NCBI GenBank assembly: GCA_030426465.1
Contig: JAUHYK010000006.1
Span: 1-64,000, forward strand
DNA length: 64,000 nucleotides
Direction of reading: 5' to 3'
DNA from: Alphaproteobacteria bacterium
GTDB taxonomy: Bacteria; Pseudomonadota; Alphaproteobacteria; Caulobacterales; Parvularculaceae
Positions 35,153-44,209 of this stretch are shown here, piece by piece; the first letter of the stretch is position 1, and each line of letters begins with the position of its first letter. The notes under the pieces are model-generated. The model saw nothing but the letters and a program-made list of their open reading frames with translations, made no database searches and was not told the DNA's origin. The translations under genes were made by a program, and so were the position numbers.

Positions 35153-36283
35153 TTGCCGTTTGCATGGCGACACACTAACACTGACGCGTCGACAGAGAAA
35201 ACGCCGCTGCGCCAGAACGTGTCCGAAGCTTCGAAAAAGAAATCCCCAATCACGGCCCCACTCTCAGGCGAATTGCTCGCCTGGTATGACGCCCATGCGC
35301 GCGAACTGCCCTGGCGCGTGGGCCCGAAAGCCCGTGGGCGGCCTGATCCATATGCAGTGTGGCTGTCGGAAATCATGTTGCAACAAACTACCGTGGCGAC
35401 GGTCGGCCCTCGCTATCGCGAATTCCTGGCGCGCTGGCCCGATGTGAACGCCATGGCCGCCGCGCCGCAGGAAGATATTCTAGGCCAATGGGCGGGGCTC
35501 GGTTACTACGCCCGCGCGCGCAATCTTCATAAATGCGCAGTTGTCGTGGCGAACGACCATGGCGGTGTTTTTCCCGATAATGAGGACGGCTTGCGCGCAC
35601 TGCCCGGCATTGGCGATTACACCGCCGCCGCGATCGCCGCGATTGCATTCGACCGGCGCGCGATTGTCATCGACGGTAATATCGAACGCGTTGTTTCAAG
35701 GCTTTATGAAATCGAAACGCCCCTTCCCGCAGCGAAAGCCGAAATCAGGGAGCGGCTTGAAAAGATCTGGCCGGACAAACGCTCCGGCGATTTTGCGCAA
35801 AGCCTGATGGATCTCGGCGCAAGCATCTGCCGCCCGAAAGCGCCGACATGTTTGCTGTGCCCGATTTCAAAACACTGCGCCGCGCAGAAAGCCGGAACGC
35901 AGGAAAACTTTCCGGTGAAGGCGGCGAAGAAAGCAAAGCCAAACCGTATCGGCGCTGTCTTCGCCCTGACCAATACGCGCGGCGAAATCCTGTTTGAGCG
36001 GCGGCCCGAGAAAGGCCTGCTAGGCGGCATGCTGGGCCTGCCCGGCACGGAATGGAAAGAGAAACTCGGCGGCGATGTTTTCGCGTCGGCGCCGACGAAA
36101 GCAAAATGGAAAAAGACCGGCGAGGCGACGCACACCTTCACGCATTTTCACCTGACGCTCGATGTTTATGAAGGCAAAGCGCCTAAAGGCTTTCGCAGAT
36201 CTGCGGCTCAGCAGTGGATCAGACCCGATGAGGCGCGCGTGCCGACGGTGATGAAGAAGGCGGTGAAAGCGGCATTAGAATAG
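35153..36283 (+). CDS. mutY: Adenine DNA glycosylase
   Basis: This protein of up to 376 residues removes adenine mispaired with 8-oxoguanine. It has the helix-hairpin-helix LPGIGDYTAAAIAAIAF with the catalytic Asp later in VIDGNIERV. The iron-sulfur cluster cysteines follow in CRPKAPTCLLCPISKHC, and the C-terminal domain is NUDIX-like. The start is uncertain. The longest frame begins with TTG at 35153, only 7 bases from the divergent gene, and GTG at 35219 is an alternative. The conserved domain begins near residue 40. Confidence 0.94.
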   Translation: MPFAWRHTNTDASTEKTPLRQNVSEASKKKSPITAPLSGELLAWYDAHARELPWRVGPKARGRPDPYAVWLSEIMLQQTTVATVGPRYREFLARWPDVNAMAAAPQEDILGQWAGLGYYARARNLHKCAVVVANDHGGVFPDNEDGLRALPGIGDYTAAAIAAIAFDRRAIVIDGNIERVVSRLYEIETPLPAAKAEIRERLEKIWPDKRSGDFAQSLMDLGASICRPKAPTCLLCPISKHCAAQKAGTQENFPVKAAKKAKPNRIGAVFALTNTRGEILFERRPEKGLLGGMLGLPGTEWKEKLGGDVFASAPTKAKWKKTGEATHTFTHFHLTLDVYEGKAPKGFRRSAAQQWIRPDEARVPTVMKKAVKAALE

Positions 36284-36344
36284 CAATCAGACGAAAAAGG
36301 ACGTATTATAAATACATCGCTTATGTCTGTTATTGTAGGGAATA

Positions 36345-36815
36345 ATGAGGTTCATATTTCTTTTTGTCTGCTTTTTGGGTGGCTGCGCAACTGCGCCAAA
36401 CACAAAACATGAAAGCCCTTTTTGCGATCAGTTATCTGCTTTTGCGGCGTCTGTGCCTTCGGAAGAAAGTCGAAGTGTAAAACTCACGCGCGGCGGGCGT
36501 TGGCTAGTGGATCACTACAAGGCTTGCAGTCGACAAAATGACGAAGCATCAATTACATTTTGCGATTGGTTGTTCGAACATACATCGACTGAGTTCATGG
36601 AAGCAAACATCAATATAGCGCTAAGCTGCCTGCAAGGTCAAAAAATTGTCGGTTATGTTGGGAACACAGGTATCGAACTCTGGACAGGAAAAGCGAGATT
36701 TTACTCGCCGCACATTGATGCAGACAATGTAGAGATCGAGATCGAATATAACGTTTCTTATTTTGAACACGATGCGGATGAGGACTATCTACAAATAACA
36801 GTTTATGCTGAATAG
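36345..36815 (+). CDS. Hypothetical lipoprotein, low-GC
   Basis: This 156-residue protein has a lipoprotein signal (FLGGC at residues 10-14) and several cysteines, and no family is recognised. Base composition is visibly more AT-rich than its neighbours, and codon use differs (many AAA, GAA, ATA codons), which suggests recent acquisition. Its stop is 2 bases before the DUF924 gene, so the two may be co-transcribed. Confidence 0.7.
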   Translation: MRFIFLFVCFLGGCATAPNTKHESPFCDQLSAFAASVPSEESRSVKLTRGGRWLVDHYKACSRQNDEASITFCDWLFEHTSTEFMEANINIALSCLQGQKIVGYVGNTGIELWTGKARFYSPHIDADNVEIEIEYNVSYFEHDADEDYLQITVYAE

Positions 36816-36817
36816 AC

Positions 36818-37399
36818 ATGGTGCTCCACGTGACAACAATTGCCCGCCCCACCAACGCCAATGGCGACGCCGTCCTCTATTTCTGGTTCGAGGAAACGAA
36901 GCCCTATCAATGGTTCCGGCGCGATGACGCGTTCGACGAAGCGATCAAGACGCGCTTCGGGGCGCTGCATGAAGCGGCGAAAGCGGGGCGCCTTGATGTC
37001 TGGCGCGCGCACCCGGTTTATTCGCTTTCGCTGATCCTCATCCTCGATCAGTTTTCGCGCAATCTCTATCGTGATACGCCAGAAGCCTTTGCGCAGGACG
37101 CCCAAGCCCTCGACGTCGCGCGCGAGGCGCTGGCGCGCCGGTTCGATCATCTCGTCAACTATCAGCGCAAGGCGTTTTTCTACATGCCGTTCATGCACGC
37201 GGAAGATTTATCGGTGCAGGAGGAATGCGTCGCGCTGTTCAAGGCGCAATTGCCGACCACAATGAACCTGCCCTACGCCATTGAGCATCGCGACATCGTC
37301 AAGCGCTTCGGGCGCTTTCCGCACCGGAACAAGGTTTTTGGGCGCAAATCGAGCCAGCAAGAAATCGCGTTCTTGAAAGCCGGCGGGTTTAATCCCTGA
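36818..37399 (+). CDS. DUF924 family protein
   Basis: This 193-residue all-helical protein has the DUF924 patterns VLYFWFEETKPYQWFRRDDAFD, LILILDQFSRNLYRDTPEAF and FFYMPFMHAEDLSVQEE. The family is widespread, tetratricopeptide-like and of unknown function. It is convergent with the SDR gene. Confidence 0.9.
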   Translation: MVLHVTTIARPTNANGDAVLYFWFEETKPYQWFRRDDAFDEAIKTRFGALHEAAKAGRLDVWRAHPVYSLSLILILDQFSRNLYRDTPEAFAQDAQALDVAREALARRFDHLVNYQRKAFFYMPFMHAEDLSVQEECVALFKAQLPTTMNLPYAIEHRDIVKRFGRFPHRNKVFGRKSSQQEIAFLKAGGFNP

Positions 37400-37409
37400 T
37401 TTTCAGGTC

Positions 37410-38198
37410 TTATCCCCAAGCCTGGCTGATCTGGGAATAGGCGACGCCGCCATCGACGGCGAGCGTGTCGCCAACAACATAATCGCCGGCGCGCGAAGCG
37501 AGGAACACCGCCGCGCCCGCCATGTCGCTGTCGCGGCCGATGCGTTTCGCCGGGATCATTTTCGCGACCGCATCGCCGTGATCTTTCGCCGCCTTGTTCA
37601 TTTCCGACGGGAACGCGCCCGGTGCGATGCCGGATACGCAGATATTGTCTTCGATAAGCCGCGCCGCCATGCGCCGCGTCAGATGAATGACCGCCGCCTT
37701 CGACGCCTGATAGGCGTAGGTTTCCCACGGATTGATTTTAATCCCGTCGATCGAGGCAATGTTGATCACCTTGCCCGCAGGGTCTTTGCTCGCCGCTTTT
37801 TTCAGCATCGGATGCAATTTCTGCGTCAGGAAGAACAGCGACTTCACATTAAGGTCCATGGTCTTGTCCCAGCCGCTCTCGGGATATTCGTCAAAATCGG
37901 CGCCCCATGCTGCGCCGGCGTTGTTCACCAGAATATCGAGCTGACTTTCATGGGTCGCCAGCTCCGCCGCCAGCGCTTCGCAGCCGGCAACGGTCGACAG
38001 GTCATGCGGCAACGAAACGCATGTCCCGTATTGTGAAAGCTCTTCCGCCGCCTGATCGCAGGCAGGGGCTTTCCGCGCAGTGATATAAACCTTGGCGCCC
38101 TGCTCCAGAAAGCCCTGCGCAATCATCTTGCCGATGCCGCGCGAGCCGCCGGTGACAAGCGCAACGCGCCCCTCAAGGGAAAACAGGTCTTTCATCAT
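37410..38198 (-). CDS. Short-chain dehydrogenase/reductase
   Basis: This protein of about 262 residues has the NAD(P)-binding TGGSRGIG near residue 17, NNAGA near 95, the catalytic serine in INIASIDG and the YAYQASK active site near 165. The C-terminal GDTLAVDGGVAYSQ is typical of FabG-like SDRs. The ATG at 38198 follows GGAGGCG. The substrate is unknown; RhlG-like 3-oxoacyl reductases are the nearest look-alike. It follows a SnoaL-like lipoprotein by 11 bases. Confidence 0.9.
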   Translation of the reverse strand: MMKDLFSLEGRVALVTGGSRGIGKMIAQGFLEQGAKVYITARKAPACDQAAEELSQYGTCVSLPHDLSTVAGCEALAAELATHESQLDILVNNAGAAWGADFDEYPESGWDKTMDLNVKSLFFLTQKLHPMLKKAASKDPAGKVINIASIDGIKINPWETYAYQASKAAVIHLTRRMAARLIEDNICVSGIAPGAFPSEMNKAAKDHGDAVAKMIPAKRIGRDSDMAGAAVFLASRAGDYVVGDTLAVDGGVAYSQISQAWG

Positions 38199-38209
38199 GG
38201 GAACGCCTC

Positions 38210-38653
38210 CTATTGCGGAGGGTAATACCAAAATCTTTTCACCTTGCCGTCAATGATTTCATACACAACGACGGACGCCTGCGATTTCCGCTCGCCCGCC
38301 TCTTGCCAGACGGGGCGTTCAATCGCGGTGATGAAATTGCCGTTGACGCTGATATTTTCAAGGCTTGAGGAAACGGTCGGATAGGCTTCGAAATAGGCCA
38401 CAAGTTCGTCATGGAGCTGTATCGCGCTGGTCGTCACCACGCTCGCCTGCTCCCCGGAAAGCTCGATCCAGGTGACGTCCGAATGCCAATAATCACGCAT
38501 CTTGTCGGCGTCATGGTCATTGAACGCCGCCATCAGCCCGGTGATGACATTCACATTATCGCCCGCGGCGGGCGGCGGCGCCGTACGCTCCGCATCGGGC
38601 GAACAGGCGGCGAGAAAACAAACAGACAAAATAATGATTGCGATACGCCGCAT
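38210..38653 (-). CDS. SnoaL-like lipoprotein
   Basis: This 147-residue protein has a lipoprotein signal (FLAAC at residues 13-17) and an NTF2/SnoaL-like domain (LMAAFNDHDADKMRDYWHSDVTW). The function is not known. It sits between metG and the SDR on the same strand. Confidence 0.85.
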   Translation of the reverse strand: MRRIAIIILSVCFLAACSPDAERTAPPPAAGDNVNVITGLMAAFNDHDADKMRDYWHSDVTWIELSGEQASVVTTSAIQLHDELVAYFEAYPTVSSSLENISVNGNFITAIERPVWQEAGERKSQASVVVYEIIDGKVKRFWYYPPQ

Positions 38654-38663
38654 CGTTTTTCCC

Positions 38664-40370
38664 TTACTCCGCCCCGAACCGGTCGCGCCATTCGCTCACC
38701 TGATCGTCCTCGATCTTGGCGAAGAGAACATCTGGCGGCGTGAACGCTTCCCCGCCCTTGAACCGCGAAAGCGCTTCTTTGGCGGAGCCCGGCCAGGCCG
38801 AAGCCTTTGCCGGATCGAGATCGAATAGAGCGAACATCTTGTCCGCCGTGAATGGGATCACAGGGCGTGACAGCACTGCAAAAAACGCGATCAAATTCAG
38901 GGCGCAACGCACTGAGGCTGCGGCTTTATCCTTATCCTGTTTGATGACGGTCCACGGCGCCGCGACTTGCAGATATTCGTTGCCCGCGACCCATATCCCG
39001 CGCAGGTCCGCAAAAGCTTTCCTGAACTCCATCTGTTCAAGATTATCCGTGTAGGATTTGATCTTGGCGTCGAGTTCTTTTTCAAGCGCCGCTTCCGGTT
39101 CGCCATAGGCGCCTTCGGACGGGACCGTTTCGCCAAAACGCGCGCTGCAAAAGCGGGTGATGCGGTTTATGAAATTGCCGAGAACATCCGCAAGGTCCTT
39201 GTTCACAACCGATGCAAAATGCTCAAGCGTGAAGGACGCGTCGTCGGATTCCGGCGCATTCGCCATCAAATGCCAGCGCCAGTAATCGGCGGGCAACAAT
39301 TCCAGCGCCTGATCCATGAAAATGCCGCGGTTCTGGCTGGTGGAGAATTTGCCGCCATACCAGGTGAGCCAGTTCAACGACTTCAATGTGTCCACAAGCT
39401 TCCACGGCTCTTCCGAGCCCAGAATGGTGGCGGGAAAACTCACCGTGTGAAAGGCGACATTGTCCTTGCCCATGAATTCCACATAAGTGACGTCTTCGGC
39501 GCCCTTGTCGGTGCGCCACCAGCGCTCCCAGTTTTCGCCCGTCTTGTCGGACCATTCCTCTGTCGCCGCGATATATTCGATGGGCGCATCGAACCAGACA
39601 TAGAAAACCTTGTTTTCAAATCCGGGCCGGGCCTTGCCTTCATAGGCGACAGGGATGCCCCATTTCAGATCGCGCGTGATCGAACGGTCGCGAAGCCCTT
39701 CCTTCAGCCATTTTTGCGCAATGGATTTCGTCAGCTGCGGCCAGTGCGGTTTCGAGTTGATCCACTCAGCGATGCGATCCTGCATCTGGCCTTGCAGGAG
39801 ATGAAGGTGTTTCGTTGCGCGCACTTCCACATTCTTCGATCCGGAAATCGCCGAATAAGGATCTTTCAAATCCGTCGGATCAAGCAGGCGTCCGCAATTA
39901 TCGCATTGGTCGCCGCGCGCCTTTTCGTAATCGCAATGGGGGCATGTGCCCTCAACATAACGGTCCGGCAAGAACCGCTCATCGTCGATCGAATAGACCT
40001 GCTCGTCAGTGCGCTCTTCGATGAGGCCCTTCCCTTCCAGCACATGGGCGAAATGCTGCGTCAGGCGATGGTTCGGCGGATTGGACGAGCGGCCGAAATG
40101 ATCGAAGGACAGGCCGAACTCGGCGCCGGCCTGTTTCTGGATCTCATGCTGCTCGCGGCAATAATCGGCGACATCCTGGCCGGCGGCCCGGGCCGCAAGC
40201 TCCGCCGGCGTGCCATGCTCATCCGTGGCGCAGATATAAAGCACCTCATCGCCTTGCTGGCGCTTGAACCGGGCATAGACATCCGCCGGCAGCATGGAGC
40301 CCACAAGGTTCCCCAAATGCTTGATTCCATTGATATAGGGGAGCGCCGAGGTGATGAGGATGCGGGCCAT
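38664..40370 (-). CDS. metG: Methionyl-tRNA synthetase
   Basis: This 568-residue class I synthetase has HIGH as HLGN in [13 protein letters not shown]. The zinc-binding pair is CPHC/CDNC near residue 143, and KMSKS is replaced by KFSTSQNRG near 330. An alpha-helical anticodon domain follows. The altered KMSKS is seen in other alphaproteobacterial MetRS. No C-terminal dimerisation domain is present. It charges tRNA-Met. Confidence 0.96.
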   Translation of the reverse strand: MARILITSALPYINGIKHLGNLVGSMLPADVYARFKRQQGDEVLYICATDEHGTPAELAARAAGQDVADYCREQHEIQKQAGAEFGLSFDHFGRSSNPPNHRLTQHFAHVLEGKGLIEERTDEQVYSIDDERFLPDRYVEGTCPHCDYEKARGDQCDNCGRLLDPTDLKDPYSAISGSKNVEVRATKHLHLLQGQMQDRIAEWINSKPHWPQLTKSIAQKWLKEGLRDRSITRDLKWGIPVAYEGKARPGFENKVFYVWFDAPIEYIAATEEWSDKTGENWERWWRTDKGAEDVTYVEFMGKDNVAFHTVSFPATILGSEEPWKLVDTLKSLNWLTWYGGKFSTSQNRGIFMDQALELLPADYWRWHLMANAPESDDASFTLEHFASVVNKDLADVLGNFINRITRFCSARFGETVPSEGAYGEPEAALEKELDAKIKSYTDNLEQMEFRKAFADLRGIWVAGNEYLQVAAPWTVIKQDKDKAAASVRCALNLIAFFAVLSRPVIPFTADKMFALFDLDPAKASAWPGSAKEALSRFKGGEAFTPPDVLFAKIEDDQVSEWRDRFGAE

Positions 40371-40436
40371 GAGAACTTTCCTGAATTCGAGCCCGGTCTA
40401 TAGCCGCAAGCGGGCGCGCTTCACAAGGAAAGCCTC

Positions 40437-40856
40437 TCACCCGGCCCAGAGCGGGCGCAGCGCCTCAGGGAGCTTTTCCGCCACCTGTTTCGCCTTGTGA
40501 GGCGGCAATTCCTTTCGCCAGACCGAGAACACAGCCTCGGCGATATCTTCCGGCGGTGGCTGATGGGGCTCCAGCCGTGAAACAAGGCGCTCGTAAAATC
40601 CTTTTCCGGAGGCGATGGTGTGTTTCTTCGCGCCCAGCACCCAACCCTCAAGCATGACGCCGCGCGCGAGCGCCGGAAGCGCGTCAGCGATCGCCAGCGC
40701 GTCTTCGTCGCTAACGCTGTCGCGCAATTCCTCCATGACGGCGCGCATCATCGCCTGTGACTGATTGAGGGTCGCGAGCATCGCCGCCTCTTTCAGCGCG
40801 ACCAGCCATTTCTGATATTCCTGAGACGCAAACTCAACATCGTAAGGCTGGGTCAT
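40437..40856 (-). CDS. DUF2267 family protein
   Basis: This 139-residue protein has the two-lobed DUF2267 pattern: MMRAVMEELRDSVSDEDALAIADALPALARGVMLEGW, then AEAVFSVWRKELPPHKAKQVAEKLPEALRPLW. The family is of unknown function. It lies between metG and a GNAT gene on the minus strand. Confidence 0.88.
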   Translation of the reverse strand: MTQPYDVEFASQEYQKWLVALKEAAMLATLNQSQAMMRAVMEELRDSVSDEDALAIADALPALARGVMLEGWVLGAKKHTIASGKGFYERLVSRLEPHQPPPEDIAEAVFSVWRKELPPHKAKQVAEKLPEALRPLWAG

Positions 40857-40865
40857 GGATTTATC

Positions 40866-41372
40866 CTAGAGCGCACTGAACATAATATAGGCGTCGACAA
40901 AGCCGCGCGCAGGGTGACGAAACGCGCCGGGCACAGTCCCGATGATTTCCATTCCGGCTTTCTTCCAGGCTTTAACCGCCGGTTCGTTCGTCGACACCAC
41001 CAGATTGAATTTCATGCCGCGAAAACCCATCGCGCGCGCTTGATCCTGTGACTGAAGACAGAGCGTCGTCGCCAGCCCGCGACCGCGCGCAGCCTCCGCG
41101 ATAACGTAACCTGCGTTACAAATATGATCGCCCGGACCGCCTTGATCGGGGCGCAAATAATAAACACCGAGAACCTTGTCGTCGTGATCACGCGCGACGG
41201 CGTTAAAACCGTCAGTTTTGATCCAATAGCGTTTTGCTTCTTCCTCGCCGACATGGCGTGGCAAAGGATAGGATTCACCGGCGCGAAAAGCCGGCTCAAT
41301 CACACGCCAGACTTCTGGCCAGTCTGATTCTGTCTGCTGACCAATATTCAATTCCGCTATCGATGCGCTCAT
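40866..41372 (-). CDS. GNAT-family N-acetyltransferase
   Basis: This protein of about 168 residues has the acetyl-CoA-binding signature VIAEAARGRGLATTLC and the late motif VSTNEPAVKAWKKAGMEIIG. The ATG at 41372 is preferred to an upstream TTG. The acceptor cannot be predicted. It is 9 bases upstream of the DUF2267 gene, and the two may be an operon. Confidence 0.9.
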   Translation of the reverse strand: MSASIAELNIGQQTESDWPEVWRVIEPAFRAGESYPLPRHVGEEEAKRYWIKTDGFNAVARDHDDKVLGVYYLRPDQGGPGDHICNAGYVIAEAARGRGLATTLCLQSQDQARAMGFRGMKFNLVVSTNEPAVKAWKKAGMEIIGTVPGAFRHPARGFVDAYIMFSAL

Positions 41373-41652
41373 CTGAAAAACCCTGCCTTGTTCGCTCAAG
41401 AAACTTACGCGTCATAAGTGTGTCAATAATGTTAAGTTTCATCAATTTCATCATTATACTGATTATTAAAATGCAATAAAGCCGTTGAAAAACCGAAAAA
41501 ACATCAAAAAAATTCCAATTTCACGGTTCAAATCACCAGAACATCGCGTTAGGCTGCGCCCGAAATCAGAAATCGTGACTCGAACTGCGCCGATTTGCGC
41601 CAAGCAATTCCGCGGGTCGCGGAGCTTTTGAATAAAGCGGAGAGAGAGATTC

Positions 41653-42495
41653 ATGACTTCAGATCAACAGATTACGACAGAACGACATAATAATGATATG
41701 CAGGCGCAGGATTTTGGCGACAATCCCATTGAGGTCCGCGAAACCGACCATTACCAGGAAGAATACATCCGCGGGTTTGTCGAAAAGTGGGATGACCTGA
41801 TCGATTGGGACGCCCGGGCCAGAAGCGAAGGCCAGTTTTTCATCGATATGTTGAAAGCGCGCGGCAAGAAAACCGTGCTCGATGTCGCCTGCGGCACGGG
41901 TTTCCATTCGGTTCAGCTCCTGAATGCCGGCTTTGACGTCACCAGCGTCGACGGATCTGCTGAAATGGTCGCCAAAGCGTTTGAAAACGCGCGCGACCGG
42001 AATTTGATGCTGAAAACAGTCCATTCTGACTGGCGCTGGTTGAACCGGGATATTCACGGGAAATTCGACGCTATTATTTGTCTCGGGAATTCCTTCACCC
42101 ATCTTTTCAAGGAAGAAGACCGCCGCCGCGCACTTGCAGAGTTTTACGCCGCCTTGAAACATGACGGCATTCTCATTCTCGACCAACGCAATTACGACGC
42201 TATTCTCGATGTAGGCTTCGACAGCAAACACAAATATTATTATTGCGGCGACAAGGTCACGGCCGAGCCCGCCCACATGGACAATTCTCTGGCGCGCTTT
42301 CGCTACACCTTCCCTGACGGCTCCGAGTATTATCTCAACATGTTTCCCTTGCGCAAAGCCTATATGCGCAATCTGATGAAGGAAGTCGGGTTCCAGCGCG
42401 TGAATACCTATGGCGACTTTCAGGAAACATTCGACGAGCACGATCCGGATTTTCTTGTGCATATCGCTGACAAGACATTCATAGAGCAAGCCTAA
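41653..42495 (+). CDS. Glycine/sarcosine N-methyltransferase
   Basis: This 280-residue SAM-dependent enzyme matches glycine sarcosine methyltransferases. It has EEYIRGFVEKWDDLIDWDARA near residue 35, the SAM site VLDVACGTGFHS near 75, and the RFRYTFPDGSEYYLNMFPLR region. It makes sarcosine and then dimethylglycine from glycine. The next gene supplies the third methylation, giving glycine betaine, a compatible solute. The ATG follows GGAGAGAGAG, and the stop and next start overlap (TAATG). The 280-base upstream region is AT-rich and likely holds an osmotic promoter. Confidence 0.92.
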   Translation: MTSDQQITTERHNNDMQAQDFGDNPIEVRETDHYQEEYIRGFVEKWDDLIDWDARARSEGQFFIDMLKARGKKTVLDVACGTGFHSVQLLNAGFDVTSVDGSAEMVAKAFENARDRNLMLKTVHSDWRWLNRDIHGKFDAIICLGNSFTHLFKEEDRRRALAEFYAALKHDGILILDQRNYDAILDVGFDSKHKYYYCGDKVTAEPAHMDNSLARFRYTFPDGSEYYLNMFPLRKAYMRNLMKEVGFQRVNTYGDFQETFDEHDPDFLVHIADKTFIEQA

Positions 42496-43331
42496 TGAAC
42501 CAACAGACAGCATCCGTCACTGAAATCGCGCGCGATTATTACGATAGTGAAGACGCCGATAATTTCTACGCCGCCATCTGGGGCGGTGAAGACATTCACA
42601 TCGGCCTTTATGATGGCGAGCGCTCCATCAAACAGGCGAGCCACGAGACAGTGCTGCATATGGCGCGCAGGCTTCGGGGCCTGAAACCCGGCGCCCGTGT
42701 CCTGGATATCGGCTCCGGCTATGGCGGCGCCGCGCGTGTGCTCGCCGGCGGTTTTGGCGCCGACGTCACCTGCCTCAACCTTTCCCGGGTGGAGAATGAT
42801 CGCAATGAGGCCCTGACCAGGGAACAAGGGCTCAGCGATAAGATCACCATTCTTGAAGGGTCGTTTGAAGACATTCCGGCGAACGACGCTGCGTTCGACA
42901 TCGTCTGGTCGCAGGACGCCATCCTTCACGCTGGCGACCGCTGCAAGGTGCTCGACGAAGTCGCGCGCGTTCTGAAAAAAGGCGGTGAGTTTATTTTCAC
43001 CGACCCAATGCAGGCCGACGCCCTGACGGACGCCAGTGTTCTGCAACCGATCTATGATCGCATTCATCTGACCAGCCTTGCATCCTTTGGCTTTTATCGT
43101 CGCGAGCTTGGGCAGAGAGGTTTTAGCGAAGTCGTGATCGAGGACTTCACCAATCAGCTTCGCAATCACTATGCGCGGGTCAAAGCTGAACTCGCCGAGC
43201 GCCGGCCCCAACTCGAAGACCAGATTTCATCGGATTATATCGATCGCATGCTCGCCGGACTTCAATCCTGGGTGGACGGCGCTGACCAAGGGCATCTCGC
43301 CTGGGGCGTCATGCATTTCGAGAAGGCTTAG
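42495..43331 (+). CDS. Sarcosine/dimethylglycine N-methyltransferase
   Basis: This 278-residue methyltransferase has the SAM site ARVLDIGSGYGGAARVLA near residue 65 and the IWGGEDIHIGLYDGE N-terminal pattern of sarcosine-dimethylglycine methyltransferases. It finishes glycine betaine synthesis. It is translationally coupled to the first methyltransferase by TAATG. Three-step methylation of glycine is mostly found in halophiles, and this pair is uncommon among alphaproteobacteria. Confidence 0.92.
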   Translation: MNQQTASVTEIARDYYDSEDADNFYAAIWGGEDIHIGLYDGERSIKQASHETVLHMARRLRGLKPGARVLDIGSGYGGAARVLAGGFGADVTCLNLSRVENDRNEALTREQGLSDKITILEGSFEDIPANDAAFDIVWSQDAILHAGDRCKVLDEVARVLKKGGEFIFTDPMQADALTDASVLQPIYDRIHLTSLASFGFYRRELGQRGFSEVVIEDFTNQLRNHYARVKAELAERRPQLEDQISSDYIDRMLAGLQSWVDGADQGHLAWGVMHFEKA

Positions 43332-43708
43332 CGGCGGCGCGTCACACGCATCAGCACGGCGCCAATGACGACAAAGACCAACGCAAACATCGTTGCAATA
43401 ACCGGAAAGGCGACGATCAGCCCTTCGCTCTCACAATCAAACAGGTAGGCCCCTGCGCGCGCAGCGGCTTGCCTGGCCTCGCAATCGGGTATGATGCGTT
43501 CAAGCGCATCCTTTCGCACAAGAAATGTGGCGCCGCCACCGATGAAGGCGACTCCCGCAATTGCGATAAGAAACGCCCCAAAAGCGGCGCCCGCGCCGCC
43601 GCGGCGCAAGCCTTTCGCCGCTACAACGAGCATGATGATAGCGACAATCGCGGCCGGAGCGATAATGAGCCCTCCGAAGCCAAGCTGATTCATCAATTCC
43701 GCATCCAT
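43328..43708 (-). CDS. Hypothetical membrane protein, three helices
   Basis: This 126-residue protein has predicted membrane helices at about residues 11-33 (GLIIAPAAIVAIIMLVVAAK), 38-62 and 100-120. No family is recognised. It ends in a basic MRVTRRR and overlaps the 3' end of the methyltransferase gene by 4 bases. Confidence 0.75.
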   Translation of the reverse strand: MDAELMNQLGFGGLIIAPAAIVAIIMLVVAAKGLRRGGAGAAFGAFLIAIAGVAFIGGGATFLVRKDALERIIPDCEARQAAARAGAYLFDCESEGLIVAFPVIATMFALVFVVIGAVLMRVTRRR

Positions 43709-43738
43709 GGCGACCTTCCTGACATCGACGCGGGACGC

Positions 43739-44209
43739 CTACCCCCACTTCGCCTTGGTGGTCTTGTATGATTTCGCCACGATTTTTTCGAGCACCGAAA
43801 GATCAACCTTGTCGAGGGCGTTGATATAAAGGCAGCTTTTGCCGTTTTTATAGGGGCCGAGTTTTTTCAGAAGCGGCTCATCCTCTCCGAGAGAGCCGAG
43901 CACATAAAGCGCCATGTTGGTCTTGCGCGGGGAAAATCCCACGGCGAGCATGTCGCCTTCGCGCCCGCTCTCATACTTATAATGATACTCACCAAACCCG
44001 ATGATCGACGGGCCCCACATTTTCGCCTTCTCGCCCGTCACTTTCTTCATCATGGCGACAAGGGTTTTGGCGTCTTTTTTACGGGTTTCATTTTCAACAC
44101 CGTTGATGAACGCGGTTACGCTTTGCGTCGTCGGAACTGTTTTGGCGCCTGCTGATTTGGACGCCTTGACGGTTTTCTTTTTTGCGGGGGCCTTGCGCTT
44201 AACCGCCAC
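43739..44209 (-). CDS. DUF1801 family protein with basic N-terminal tail
   Basis: This protein of about 156 residues starts with GTG at 44209, whose G is the last base of the MFS stop (TAGTG), after GGAGAGA. An alanine/lysine-rich tail (VKRKAPAKKKTVKASK) precedes a DUF1801-like domain (MKKVTGEKAKMWGPSIIGFGEYHYKY), seen in YdhG-type proteins of unknown function. A longer frame running through the MFS gene is a shadow. Confidence 0.85.
   Translation of the reverse strand: MAVKRKAPAKKKTVKASKSAGAKTVPTTQSVTAFINGVENETRKKDAKTLVAMMKKVTGEKAKMWGPSIIGFGEYHYKYESGREGDMLAVGFSPRKTNMALYVLGSLGEDEPLLKKLGPYKNGKSCLYINALDKVDLSVLEKIVAKSYKTTKAKWG

Noticed and set aside
38967-40403. 478-codon plus-strand frame opposite metG
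   Set aside because: It is an antisense shadow of a clear methionyl-tRNA synthetase gene.
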